A DNA stretch of 64,000 nt from Nageia nagi (Eukaryota > Pinophyta), in NCBI GenBank assembly GCA_050084985.1, contig JBITNC010000001.1:191828001-191892000 (forward strand), written 5' to 3'. The first letter of the stretch is position 1; every line of letters starts with the position of its first letter. Below the pieces are notes generated by a model. That model did no database searches. It saw only the letters and a list, made by a program, of their open reading frames with translations, and was not told the DNA's origin. Of the stretch, positions 1 to 12,225 are shown piece after piece. The position numbers and the translations under genes were made by a program.

Positions 1-3000
1 GTTGTCAGCGTGAATGCATTGTAGATGGGAAACGTTGGGAAGATAACTATCCAACGTGCTGATATATGCTGAAGTCTGTGCTTTGAGATCCCTAATTTCA
101 ACACCTTCAGCTAGGAGCTTGTAAATCTGTGAAAACAATCTCTCAATAGCCTCCATCACCTTGTTCTTTAGCTGCTCCTTCATCAATTCCCATCCCTCAT
201 GGAAGGAAGTCTACTTCTGTAAGTGTAAAGGAGTGTTACTAATATTTTGGAACTCTTTTATGATCTTCGTGCTAGCCGTGAGTTCCTTCTTCAACCTCTT
301 CACTTCCTTTTTGGCTTTGTAGCCTTCCCGTTCTATGACTGCAACGTTTTGGGTGACAATATGTTTCTTGGCTATCAACCCCAGCTTAATTGGCATCTTG
401 AATGTCTCAATGACGCGGAGGGGATGCTTCTCTTTCATGTACCAATGACTAATGGAGATCTCCTTTCAAGAGGTGGAGATAAAAGTGTCCACCCTTCGAA
501 TCTTCTCCCCATTTGAAAGTTCTTCTTCCTCATCCTTAGAATGCAGGTCCTGATCTATATCTTCATCATGAGCCGTACTCATGCTTAGGGCTCTAAGGCA
601 GGCATCCAGGTCAATATTTGGATGTTCGGTTGTTGGTTGAGGGGGAAACCTTTGAACCATCAATCTTCCTTTGTCAATTTTCTTGACCTCTTTCGCTAGA
701 GTGGTTTGAACTATGGTCATTTCCTTGCCTTGATGTTCCTCTTGCCGTCTCTTCTCCTTCTGTTCCTCAGTCTCTCCTTCGTCTTCTTCATCTCCTCCAT
801 TATCATCTATAGATAAGCCTTTGTTCCGGAGCTGGGGAGATCTCTCATGACTCCTCTTGGTAGAGGACTTATGCAAAGAAGGGGACTTCTTATGTTCAGC
901 AAGAGAGGACTTAGATGCAGCCACCTCTGTAGCGCACTTCTCAATAATCTGGACGTCCTCATCATAGGTACTGACGTCCACTATCTCTTCTTCTGGGAAG
1001 CACCAACTGCTACATCCTTTTACTCAGGCATATTGGCAGCATTGCTAGCATCATCATCTTCTTCTTCCTCACTACGGATCTCTGATTCTTCCCTAGAATC
1101 TTCCACCGTACAGTCAGGATTTACATCAGCTTCATCTGAAGAAGAAGAGGAATGCTTAGAGCTTAAGCTAGAACTTGGTTGCAATAGGGGAACTTTCTCC
1201 CTTGGACCAGGAGAATGGGTGGATCTGGAAGGAATGGCCTTAGTGCACGAACCACTGCCACAAGTTGTTTTCACCACATTGTCCAACACATCCGGGGGGA
1301 GAGCATGATATCCAACATCTTTAAGATCATCTTCTATTACACTGTGTTTGCTGGGACCTGGGATGAGCTCCCTCGGTGCTTCTTGTCTTTTTCCTGTAGG
1401 AAGCAAGAGTGTCTTCTTTGGTGAGGATGTGGTGTGAGCAGGAGACTTGATCTTCAGAGGGGCCCCTTTAGATTGGGACTTGGCAGTTCGAGGCCTTTGG
1501 AGAGGCTTCTCTTTCGGAAGGGGAGCCTTCTTTTTGCTCAAAAGAGCCTTTATGCATGCAATTTCCCCTTTATCCTGCACATTTTTATATTTTTCTTCAT
1601 CTCCCAAAGGCTTATGTGGAAACGTAATGGGCTTATGAAAAGCTGTATCATAAAAGTGCGCAATTATCCCCTTAGGATCTTAATTCTTTGGAGCAGCCTC
1701 TCTGAAGAAGTTGTACTGCTGTAACTCCTCTCGCATATGTATTGCCTCCACCCATGTCTTGCACCCATGTTTGGCACACATATTTGGATATAGTAATAGG
1801 CAAATTGATTGTGGCATTCTTCTTCTTCTAGACCCTCTCCTTCGGAAACAAGAGCTACTTGGCAAATTCCATGAGAATCAACCTATCACTGGTAAATCTG
1901 GGCAAGAGCAAGGGTTGTTCTTCTGAATCATAGACTCTGATGTATGTAAAATCAGCATCATGCAGGAAGAAATCTGCATGTACACTGATGGCTTGAATAG
2001 CTGCATCAAAAATCCTCTTCACAATGGACTCCCCTTTGATATCTTTGTAGATATAGTATTCCCATTGGTTGGTTCTCTCATATAAGTATTGGAACTTATT
2101 CTAATACCACCACTTTTGACATGCTCTCCACACAGGGTCGTATTTCTGCCCCAAGTGTCTCTCATTAGCTAACTTCTTAGATTTGGTTTTGCCATGCAAC
2201 AACAGGTACACAAGATAAGAGTTCATATAAAACCTCTTCGAGGAGCTGAAATAGGCTAATTGATAGCGCTGGGCATCATTGATTATCCCATCCCATCGGA
2301 TAGGTATCCCTGAACTAACAATTGCAATGAAACCTATTAACACCCTTCTGTACTTAGCATCGTTTTCCTGACCTATCACTCTAGACAAGAGAGTGATCAA
2401 TTTTGACACAATTGGCAGGAATTCTTCTCTTCGTGCACTGATCAATCTCTGTCCTTGAAGATTTTGATAATCTTCAAGCAACGAGGGTCGAATGTAGTCT
2501 CCAGGTTGGGCTGTGGAATCATGAAATTCTTCAGAATGGGTTAGTGTATAATTGTCCCCATACCTCTTCTAACCAAAGGCTGCTTCAATTCCTGCAGGGG
2601 AAAAGTCCATGATCACGTTGCCTTCTGTGTCTTGCATAACTCTTTTCCATAGTCACATTTCCTAGCCACTTCACTGCACAGGTTTGGGAAAGGTACTGGA
2701 AATGGCATCATGGTGGCATTGAACAATCCGCATGTGTGGATGAGCTCCTTTGATAAGTCCTCTTTGTTGATGGAGGACATGGAGGCTAGGGTCAGAATAG
2801 GGTTCAAGTTTCCCCAATCTATATCACCAACGAAAATGTGTTTTCCCTTGAATTTGGTTTCAAGGAGCTCTAGTTTTTTCTTTCTGCTGAATGTCTATTA
2901 GGCTTTCCTTCAAAAGCCAAGTCATCTGACTCTTAGTGACATGCCTCTTGAACAACTGGCTCTGAACCTTCCTTGCTTTCAACAGGGATGTTCTGACGTT

Positions 3001-3009
3001 CGAAGCCAT
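1..3009 (-). pseudogene. LARD-like element ORF, N-terminal and central part (decayed)
   Basis: I do not recognise a named domain. Read leftward from an ATG at 3009-3007, there is a basic N-terminus (MASNVRTSLLKARK), then several frames. A conserved block lies at about 2620-1950 (VIMDF, KRFYMNSYLVYLLLHG, WEYYIYKDIKGE, DFFL). A charged, probably disordered stretch follows (1607-466, Ser/Pro/Lys then Glu/Asp rich), and then coiled-coil-like heptads (438-1, KKEVKRLKKEL). The same order and motifs recur in the + strand copy at 24207-26337, which argues for a genuine protein. Frameshifts and stops break it. It continues past the window start. It is neither gag nor pol by anything I can see. Confidence 0.6.
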
Positions 3010-4861
3010 GGAAGATATTACTCAACTCGCCTTTCAACTCCAGATGTCTGACCAATCTAGGTGCGTGCACAATTTTAGATGAGTGCAAAGGATTGCTTGA
3101 AAAGTATGTGATTGGGCCTAGGGTCAGTTAGTCAATTTCTTGAACACAATTCTTCACTTCAAATCTGGTCTCATGGTTTTGGATGAGTGCCTAAAACATT
3201 GCCTTGAAAGTTTGCGACTAGGTCCAAGGGTCAGACTGAAATCCCTTAGCCAGAAAGGCTAAACGGATGTGCAACATCCCCAAAACCTTCTTTCTCCCTT
3301 GTTCGCACGTTTTAGAGTGAGTGCCTAAGCCTGCATGAGAAATGCTATGATTGGGTTTTGAAATGGATATGCAATATTCCCCAATGACCTTCTTTCCTTG
3401 GTTGCACGTTTTGAGATGAGTGCTTAAGCATGCATGAGAAATGGTGCGACTAGGAAGAGGAGTGATTCTGAAACGAAGTGATTTGAAATGCTCAAGGGGG
3501 TGGGATATTTATAGGTTTGTGTAACTGCCAAGTGTCACCTTCCAACTGGTCCATCTAAGGGTCAAATAGAAGTCCATAAACAAGGTCGCATGTTTCTTGA
3601 AGTGTGCAAAAGGACATGATGAAAATGATGTGACCAGGTCCTTGAGCACTTAGCCAAATTCCAAGATACTTTGAAGTTTTAACCCTTGTCACACCCTTCG
3701 TGATGGGTGCTAAAAGCACATGCTTGAATCCTTGCACCTGAGTCCTGGCATGCTTCCCAAGGCCTGGGATTTGAAAAACTTTGAAAAAAGTGCAAGTGGT
3801 CGTTGGTCGCACGTCCAAGAAGGAGTGCTTTCTCTTCTGTTCTCCCACGCTTTGCCCTTTGACAAATTTGCAAACTGAAATAAGGGGGCTGATTTTCCTT
3901 TTATAGCCCTTCGGATGGGGCACATGTCACTACAGGATAGGCGTAGACGAAGGTCCAGTGCATGAGCTTCCACTTGTCAACGAAGTTCAACACTTAGCTA
4001 ATTTTCTTCTCTATTCTAGTTGCATGGTTTTGGATGAGTGCAAAAGGACTCATCAAAATCCTTGTGACAGCCTTTGATGCTCGAAATATGAAAGGGTGCA
4101 AAAGGACTCTTCATAATGCATGCGACAGCCTTAAAGCTCCAAAAAAATCTGCTAAGTATGAAATCTTTGGTCACACCGATTTGGGTGAGTGCAAAAGGAC
4201 TCATTTCAAAACTACGACAGCCTTGAAAATGCTAAGTATGGAGTTTGGTCGCACCGATTTTGGTGAGTGCAAAAGGACTCACTTCAAAATGTGCGACAAC
4301 AAGAAAAATGCTAAGTGTAAGTTGTTCAGCTTGGTTGCATCGATTTGAAGGGTTGCAAAAGGACTCCACAAAATACATGCGACAACTAAATGCAACAAAA
4401 AATGCTAAGTTTGAGAAAACGTCCAGCCTGGTTGCACCTTTCCTAGAGAGTGCAAAAGCACTCCTTCAAAAACATGCGACAGGTTGAAAATGAGTGTTTT
4501 TTTTTTCTTGCATTTTCGACAAAAAAGACACATGAGATGCAAATGGGGTTCCTACAACATTGGAGGCCTTCAGGATGCCTTCGAACATGATGATGCAAAT
4601 TGACAAAAAAAATGGGGAAGGCTGACTGGTCTCATGGTTTGAGAGGGGTGCAAAAGCACTCATTGAAAAACATGCGAAATGCTGGAAAATGCATGATTTT
4701 GACTTCAACTAACATGAAAATGCAGTTTAAACACGTTCCCAAGACTGGTACTGAAAGATATGCATCTTCTTTGACAAACTTTTCATACAATTCCCTCTTT
4801 AATTTCCTGAGGGTCCTTGAAATGCGAAATTTTTTTGGGGGGGTGTTGTGTAGGCACAACA
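3010..4861 (-). mobile_element. LTR of LARD-like element, minus orientation
   Basis: Sense (minus) sequence starts at 4861 with TGTTGTGCCTACACAACA, also found at 32735 and, with one base change, at 19246. A TATA-like CTATAAAAGG sits at about 3895-3905 on the minus strand, in sequence that closely matches 31.86-32.0 kb. A second TATA-like CTATAAATAT lies near 3510. The LTR 3' edge is placed just before the internal ATG and is approximate. Confidence 0.6.
4020..4700 (-). repeat. U3 tandem array, about 65-100 bp units with palindromic core
   Basis: Seven degenerate units, each with a GAGTGC-AAAA-GCACTC-like core (often GGACTC on the right arm), near 4035, 4097, 4190, 4266, 4351, 4449 and 4646. 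Each core is followed by TGCGACA and 'aaatgctaag'-like text. The matching array of the related LTR is at 32.0-32.6 kb. Confidence 0.75.
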
Positions 4862-5700
4862 GTATCCTTAGAGCATCATTCAACTGAGTCAATCCTTTTC
4901 TTTTTTGCTGATTATCTACCATCAAGTTGTCCTTCCAGTTGCTTAAGTCCATGTCCCTGCACTTGGTAAAAATAGTTACCTCCTTTTCTTTTCCCTTTTG
5001 GGACTGTGGTAAGGTGTCGATGGATGTGACTTTAGCTTCAAAGTCCTCAGTTTTGTTGGGTATCTCCTGATGTTTTGGTGTCTCCTTTGCCTTTCAGTTC
5101 TGTGGAACTAATTTCATTAGGTCCTTATGCCTAGTAATATCCAAAAATGTCCTGTAGTCCACTGCCTTCTTATAGTTTTCTGATCTCTTTTCATATTCTT
5201 TTAGTAGTTTGTCCATTTCTGCTACCTTGGCATCTATCACTGTTATTTCCTTGGGTGGTTTCTTCCTTATGCTAGTGATCATATGGCTACATAGGTCAAG
5301 AGCGTTATCCAATTTTTACTTAGTTTCCTTACCCCATGTTCCATGATGTGACAGTTTCTAGATCTCAGACAATCTCATAAATGGTCTTATCTCTTCCCAG
5401 TTCCCACAAACTGCCAACAGGTGCTACAATGGTGCTCAATCTTCCTTGAAGCTCAATGTTAGTCTCCAAGTTTGTCTAGATGCCAATGAACGAAGCTTCA
5501 ATTCTTGTGTTGTCTTCTAGTGTCCCACGAATGCTTCTTCAGTTTCCTAATGGCCAAACTAATGCCTCTGGATTCCGGTTTCGAATGTTACTTCTCAGAA
5601 ATGCTGTGCTCTTCCTCTAGTCCAATGTCTGACTTTATAGGACTCAAGAATAATTCGAATCTTGCTTTTAACATTTGTGTCATATTTTCTTTCCAAAATT
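4862..5700 (-). pseudogene. LARD-like element ORF, C-terminal part
   Basis: Minus-strand frames at 5312-5094 and 4952-4862 encode charged coiled-coil-like protein (EMDKLLKEYEKRSENYKKAV; NWKDNLMVDNQQK). The latter resembles NWKSKGQLLNKQQQQ near the end of the + copy at about 26.2 kb. The frame ends a few codons before the LTR start at 4861, as expected for internal sequence directly upstream of a 3' LTR. I see no recognisable domain. Confidence 0.45.
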
Positions 5701-6682
5701 CAAATTCTGAGCACAATAAAATATAACACCTAAAAAATAACACCTTAATTAAAATATTTCCAAATTTTTCTCCTTATTTCTCTTCAAATTAAATCCACAA
5801 ATAAATTTCAAGCCTGAAATAAAATTGCACAATTAAAATAGCTCAAACCTGAAATTTAATTCCTTCCATTGCGGATGATCTGATCAAGGTTCCAAATTAA
5901 TTAAGCCTATGGATTATGGGCCCGAAAATCAACTCTGATTCACACTGTACCTCCTCTAAGCTCAATGTTCATACACAACTGGCCTTAAACTTTGAATCTG
6001 ATGAAAAATATCTCAAAGTCTTAGCTAAGCATGCCAAAATCTCAAATGTCCAAGTTTTTGTGATTGAATTTTGTAGATTCCTCAGCAAGTTAAGCCTCCC
6101 AAAAGCTCAACATCTCCTCTCAAGCCTCCATTTTTCCATTAGCAAGGCAAAAATTTGTCAAATTTCGAAATATGACCCTCCAGAAACCAACGTTCAACTC
6201 CAAAATGCAGAATGGTTTTTCTAGAATGCAAATGAACCTTCAAATGGCCTCAGAAATGCCCAATGACCTCCTTAAAAGGTCTCAGAAACTCCAAACGGTC
6301 CACATGTTTGCCTTAAACTTCTATGTTAGCCTCAGAATGGCCAAACAAACTTAGATCTAGGTCTCCAACGCAGAAATGAACCTCAAACTTGATGATAATT
6401 TAGCAAAATTTCGAAAATTACCTCTCATCAAGCTAGACAAACCTCCTTGAAGCCTTCAAACTCGAAAATGTAGTCAATTCAGGTCCAACGTAGGTCCCCT
6501 AGTGTCCAAATCCAGCAAGAATGGTACCAAAACTTCAGTGTTAGCCCTCTAGTGTCCACACGAATTCAGATCTCGTCAATTCTTTGAAACCATTGTGATC
6601 TTAGGTTAATACCACTGTGATACCTTAATTCTCCTTAGATCTTCCAGCAGGTCGACAAGATCTACTTAGCAGCTATTCTCTA
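5701..6682. other. Unclassified repeat-derived sequence
   Basis: C/T- and A-rich sequence with loosely repeated words (CCTCAAA, CCAACGT, CAGAAATG). Short ORFs here show no protein-like pattern. It is probably internal or LTR sequence of an older minus-strand element, into which the 6683-12128 element inserted. Confidence 0.35.
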
Positions 6683-7900
6683 TGACGTCCCCCTTGTTTA
6701 GTTGTGGGTCCGAAAGGTTTCTCTTTGTAATATACTTTATTTATGCATTGTACTTTCATATTGTAACGTAGGATAGTAGACTTAATGGGTCCATGGACCC
6801 CACTGTGAGCCCCAAGTGGGACGTCCCCCTCCTAAGGATAGATTAGGCATTTATTATGTACTTGGAGATCCCAAAAATGATTGTGGGAATCCCAAGGTCT
6901 ATAGCTACATTTAGGTGATGGACGGATCATTATTTACCCATGCTAGTCTTGGGGAGGCTCCACACCCTCACGTTGGCCTAGCTAGACACCAGGACTCCCA
7001 CGCATGGCTTCTCGACTCACACGGGCATGTGTGGCACACCTTGGACTCAATGTTGGCGATTAATACACTTTGGTCCCCTACATTGGCATGCCTAACCCTT
7101 AGGTACCCACGTTAGGTATTTTGAGCCCCCACGAGGCCAACGTTGGATTAAAGGAGCTAGGTGATGACTCCCAGGTGAGATCTGAGTAGAGCTAATGTAT
7201 AAATAGACACTGGAGCCACATTATTGGATATACTTGATCATTATTACTTTCATATCGTCCAAAGGACAAGTAGTCTTAGCGGTGCTAAGCAATCTTCCTA
7301 GGTGCAATGTCTAGAGGGCATTCAGGCTAAGGGATCTTGTCTGTCTACGGCACTGGTGTAGTACCTTTGCCCATCCGGTGGTATTCCGAGTTATTGCATC
7401 TACGTTTGGTGATTATCCAGAGTTTGAGGAGGGATCCTTTGGTTGAGAGGATTCTTATTCTGAGGAGGCGTACTATCCTAGGGTTCCAATATTTTTCCAG
7501 TGGTGAGAGACACATTGTATTGCCCTAGTTGACTTTTGACAGGCCAACATAAGCCCTTCTAGGCTTGGTATTGTATTCATCATCATTCTATATCATTTGT
7601 ATAGCCGAAAGGGTATTTGATTTCATATTTGTATTGTCTTCATTACTCTTGTGCATTCGTTGGGTTACCATCGTTTATTTGTGCATGTATGAGCCACATG
7701 TTGACATTGTAAATTGATATTCATTGTGATATATTAGACGTTGGTGTATGGATGTTGTAAATGCTTGATCCTGTAACCCTAGCCTAGATGTTGGAAATTT
7801 TGTATGGTATATGCTTGTAAATGATGCCCTAGGCTTGATGTCAGGGTTATTGTGATCAAATTTGTTGATTTTGCTTTGAGTTGCATTTTGGATCCTCACA
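6683..7900 (+). repeat. 5' LTR of 6683-12128 element
   Basis: 1218 bp, TGACGTCC to CCTCACA, closely matching 10914-12128. It contains the palindrome GGGACGTCCC near 6820 and several (C)CCACGTTGG-like words at 6.95-7.13 kb. Confidence 0.9.
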
Positions 7901-7902
7901 AG

Positions 7903-7914
7903 TGGTATCAAAGC
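7903..7914 (+). other. Primer-binding site, initiator Met tRNA
   Basis: TGGTATCAAAGC lies two bases after the LTR end and is close to the common plant PBS TGGTATCAGAGC. Confidence 0.85.
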
Positions 7915-8590
7915 ATATATCTGGCCAGCCTGTGCATGAGACCTGCAGTACATCACTACTACACTAGATCCAACACTCGGAGAGAGATGGCATCCACTAG
8001 AAAAAGCAAAAGATCACACATTGAAGAGGTGCTTGAAAGAGTTGTCCATGAGGAGGATAGACGACCATGGATGAATGAGTTTTCGAATGATAGAACATTC
8101 GGAGATGGAGAGGAGGCGTAGGGAGAGAGTCATAGAGCTATCAGGAGGAGGAGCTCAACTCCGATTCGGGGATTCACCCTTGAACAAAAGTTTGATGAGC
8201 TCATTTCAGCTATCCACAATATGGCCAGAGCTATGACATCCATTCAAAGGCATATTGACAGGCGTTTGGTGCCCGTGAGGAGCTTGAGAGGCAACATACC
8301 CCCCACATCATGTCAGGGATGAACAAGAGGCACCACGTTACACCCAAGATGAGAGGGAGACCCCATGTCACACCAAGGGTGATAAAGAGGCCCTGCATCA
8401 CACCAGAGATGACAAAGAGGAGCCATATGAGGAGGATTGGGCAGATCAAGAGTCGAGAATAAGGAGGTCTCAGAGTTTGGGGGATCAAGAGTCAACCCAC
8501 CATGGGTCGATGGGACATCTAGAGGCCACATTCTTGAGGGCCCACTCACACTAAGCACCCCAAGGTACAAAGCCTCTCCTAGGGAGGTAC

Positions 8591-9121
8591 TTGGAGAAGG
8601 ACGTTGGTAGGATAGAGGAGCAACCAGTTATTCCAAAACCGTCCAAGCCCATGTTTGCGCAAAAGTCTAGGGAGGTGACAAAGAGTAGAGTTCTTGGCCC
8701 TTTGGAGTTGAATCAAATCTTCAAAGAATATTCTATGTTGGATCTGGGGTTGAGGAGAGATATGAATTTCAACGGCTACCTGGAGATCTTAGGGTTAAAG
8801 GGAAGTAGTTTACAGGGTCCACACAATTTCAGCAGTTTAGGAGATGGCAAGAAGGAGTTACAACTTAAGATCAGTAAGATGCAGGTGCAAATGTTTGATG
8901 GAAAGAAGGTGACGGCTAGGGCACGGTTACATCAATTGCAAACCTATTTCACCCTAAGCCCAAACATGGTGGAGGGGGATGTGATTCATTTCGTATCATT
9001 GCATTTCGAGGGAGATGCTTTGGAGTTGTGGCAGTATGGAGTGATCAACCAAGGTTATTCTCTCATCACTTCCTTCGATGAGTTCGCTAGACGATTGGTC
9101 AAGCGGTTCGATAGGAAGTAG
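8591..9121 (+). pseudogene. gag capsid-like ORF
   Basis: A 176-codon open stretch with the pattern of a Ty3/gypsy gag core: VQMFDGKK, HFVSLHFEGDALELWQ, then FDEFARRLVKRFDRK. An in-frame TAG follows at 9119-9121, yet gag-like text (ENDYFQDLTSLTQLG) continues beyond it. Frameshifts separate it from the zinc knuckle at 9499. Virion-forming function in this copy is unlikely. Confidence 0.7.
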
Positions 9122-9498
9122 GAAAATGACTACTTCCAGGATCTTACATCATTGACGCAGTTAGGGACGGTGGATGATAGAGTTGCAGAGGATTTCTGTC
9201 ATGATCCACCATATATTGGATGAGAGATTTATATTCCTCTTCATAGAGGGGTTGATGGAGCTGTTGTTGGGGATGGTCAAGATATCTTCCCCTAAGAGTC
9301 TTGATTGACGCTATGTGAGCAGAATATGAGCTCAAGAGCATGGTAAAATCCCTCAAGGGAGCGTAGATGCACAGGGAGTCTATCAATTGATAGCTGATCA
9401 TGGATATAGAAGGGCCTAGGAAAGCCAAACCCTTCTCTTTGCCTAGAACAAATCAGTTGGACACAGCCACACAGAGGAAGTTAAGAGAGGAAGGCAAG

Positions 9499-9540
9499 TG
9501 CTTCTATTGCAAGAAGACTTGGGAGCGAGGGCACCGTTGT
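9499..9540 (+). pseudogene. gag zinc knuckle, CX2CX7HXC
   Basis: CFYCKKTWERGHRC keeps all four metal ligands in the spacing used by many plant Ty3/gypsy gag proteins. A TAA follows immediately at 9541-9543. Confidence 0.8.
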
Positions 9541-9573
9541 TAAGGAAAAGGGCAAGAGTCAGATGATTCAGAC

Positions 9574-10080
9574 ATGGAGATTGGGGTAGATACCCTAGAT
9601 CAGGATTCAACCCGAGTTGAGGGTACGCTAGGGAGCATGATCACTTCACTGTGTGGGTTGAAGAAGTATCTCACGCTGAAGATTGTGGGACAAGCAGGTG
9701 GACAGGATGTGATGGTGTTGATTGATCTAGGAGCGTCTTACAACTTCATCGATGCGGGATTTGCTGAGAAGAACTTGAAGACCAAAGAGTTTGAGGGATT
9801 CCGAGTTTCCAATGCCAATGGAAAGCTCACATTGGTGGATCACATAGTTGAGAGGTTTGGTGTACGATTATAGAGTTGTACGATGAAGTAATATTTCTAC
9901 ATTTACTCTCTGAAGGGACATCCTCATATTATCCTAGGAGTGCAGTTTCTGTTTGACTTGGGTGATATCCACACCAATTATCAGAAACTTACAATGAGTT
10001 TCAAAATTGGTGGCAAGACACATACCTTGCAGGGAATCAGAGATGATTGTCCATAGATGGACAAAAAGAGGTTGGAGGTG
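9574..10080 (+). pseudogene. Retropepsin-like protease, decayed
   Basis: KKYLTLKIVGQAGGQDVMVLID, then LGASYNFID at the active-site position, where retropepsins have D-S/T-G-A. Later HPHIILGVQFLFDLGD matches the conserved ILGxxWL segment of this protease group, and HTLQGI follows. The triad reads D-L-G, and stops at about 9870-9890 break the frame. Neighbouring decapeptide repeats follow directly. Confidence 0.75.
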
Positions 10081-10162
10081 ATTGAGTGGTGTCAGGAGGA
10101 AGCAAAAGATGGTTCCACATTGAGAGAGCGGAGAGTCAGCAAAGGTTGGTAGGCAATGAGGA

Positions 10163-10560
10163 GCTCCCACACCCCACGTTGCATCCCAAACAACTTAGGG
10201 GACTGATATTGAGGTATAGGGAGGATGGACACCCCACGTTGGATGCCTGGAGAGCTAGGAGTGCCACATTAGGCTATTGGGAGCCTAGGCATCCTACCTT
10301 GAGTCTTTGGGAGGCTGGACTTGCTACATTGAGTTGTGAAGGTGATGGCTACCTAACATTGGGCATGAGGGAAGCTGTATTCCCCTCACAGAGCACTCTT
10401 GAGTTGGGTGATGATATGTTGGACCTAGAAAGGTCCATTTTGAAGATGATGGTGCAGCCGACATATGGATATGCCATGTTGGGGGATGAGATGATTTCTT
10501 GCTACATACTAGCCATGAAGAGGTTGTGACATCGCATGTTGAGCTCTGAGGAGTACTAGC
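10163..10560 (+). repeat. Coding decapeptide (30-bp) repeats after protease
   Basis: An open frame (10086-10529) shows a 10-residue period: HPTLDAWRAR, SATLGYWEPR, HPTLSLWEAG, LATLSCEGDG, YLTLGMREAV. The same period and HPTL core recur at 48498-49127 in another element. Confidence 0.75.
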
Positions 10561-10897
10561 CTCACATATGGAGCATAGGCTTTATCTGTTTACACTCATG
10601 TATGATTTTCTTAAGGTTCTTGTAGGTACACCTTCTCTTTGATATGCATACATTTTCATGTATATGGAGGACGGCTCTGGAGCATTTGATGAGGAGTGAT
10701 AGTTATAGTAAACCTGAGTGCTTGCTAGTGGTACTGACATATGGACTTGGAGTTTCAACAATGTACTTCATACTACTGTCGTGGGTGAGGAATATTGAAG
10801 TTGCATTACACCATCATAAAACTAGCTTCCAGAATTGAAGGATTCTTGGAAGACAATATGTTGTAGTCTTCCACCATTGCTTGAGGGCAAGCAATTC

Positions 10898-10910
10898 GAG
10901 AGGGGAGGCT
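10898..10910 (+). other. Polypurine tract
   Basis: GAGAGGGGAGGCT ends three bases before the 3' LTR. The same tract adjoins the LTR at 47962 on the other strand. Confidence 0.8.
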
Positions 10911-10913
10911 TTA

Positions 10914-12128
10914 TGACGTCCCCCTTGTTCGCTTAGTGGGTCCGAAAGGTTCCTCTTTGTAATAAACTTTATTTATGCATTGTACTTTCATATTGTAACT
11001 TAGGATAGGAGACTTAATGGGTCCATGGACCCCATAGTGAGCCCCAAGTGGGACGTCTCCCTCCTAAGGATAGATTAGCATTTATTATGTACTTGGAGAT
11101 CCTGATAATGATTGTGGGAATCCCAAGGTCTATAGCTACATTTAGGTGATGAACGGATCATTATTTACCCACGCTAGTCTTAAGGAGGCCCCACACCCCC
11201 ATGTTGGCCCAGTTAGACACTAGGACTCCCACGCATGGCTCCTTGACCCACGTGGACATGCATGGCACACTTAGGACTCAACATTAGCATTTAATACACT
11301 TTGGCCCCCTACGTTGGCATGCCTAATCCTTAGGTACCCACGTTAGGTATTCTAGGTCCCTAGGAGGCCAACGTTGGATTAGAGGTGCTAGGTGATGACT
11401 CCTAGGTGAGATTTGGATAGAGCTAATGTGTAAATAGACATTGGAGCCACATTACTGGATATACTTGATCATTATTACTTTCATATTGTCCAAAGGACAA
11501 CAAGTCTTAGTGGTCCTAAGCAACCTTCCTAGGTGCAATGTCTAGAGGGCATTCAGGTTGAGGGATCCTGTCTGTCTACGACATTGGTGTAGCACCTTTG
11601 CCCATCCGGTGGTATTCTGAGATATTGCTCCTATGTTTGGTGATTATCTAGAGTTTGAGGAGGGATCCTTCAGTTGAGAGGATTCTTATTCTGAGGAGGC
11701 GTACAGTCCTAGGGTTCCGATATTGTTCCAGTGGTGAGAGACATTGTATTGCCCTAGTTGACTTCTGAGAGGCCAATGTAAGCCCTTCTGGGCTTGGTAT
11801 TGTATTCATCATCATTCTATATCATTTGTATAGCCGAAAGGGCATTTGATTTCATATTTGTATTGTCTTCATTACTCTTGTGCATTCGTTGGGTTACCAT
11901 CGTTTATTTGTGCATGTATGAGCCAGACGTTGGCATTGTAAAGTGATATTCATTGTGATATGTTAGACGTTGGTGTATGGATGTTGTAAATGCTTGATCC
12001 TGTAACCCTAGCCTAGAGGTTGGCAATTTTGTATGGTATATGCTTGTAAATGATGCCCTAGGCTTGACGTTAGGTTATTGTAATTGAATTTGCTGATTTT
12101 GCTTTGAGTTGCATTTTGGATCCTCACA
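10914..12128 (+). repeat. 3' LTR of 6683-12128 element
   Basis: 1215 bp, TGACGTCC to CCTCACA. It differs from the 5' LTR by scattered substitutions and small indels, indicating some age since insertion. Confidence 0.9.
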
Positions 12129-12225
12129 CTCTCCAACAGGACGAATAGATCTCCTTCAACTCCTTCAAAATTCTCCTTAGCCTTTCTTACCTAACAAGAT
12201 GGCAAGATCAAGGCTTTGATGCTAC

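Larger units (their letters stand above)
6683..12128 (+). mobile_element. Complete LTR retrotransposon, gag-protease type without pol
   Basis: Two LTRs of about 1.2 kb in direct orientation begin TGACGTCCCCC and end GATCCTCACA. A PBS matching initiator-Met tRNA and a purine tract adjoin them. Flanks CTCTA (left) and CTCTC (right) give a near-perfect 5-bp TSD. The internal 3 kb holds gag, a CX2CX7HXC zinc knuckle, a retropepsin-like domain and a repetitive reading frame. Reverse transcriptase, RNase H and integrase are absent. Stops in gag and after the zinc knuckle mean this copy is dead. Knuckle and protease types point to Ty3/gypsy descent. Confidence 0.88.

Noticed and set aside
5916-6354. 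Short + strand frames at 5916-6224 and 6172-6354
   Set aside because: Repetitive C/T-rich text with no conserved pattern; open by composition.
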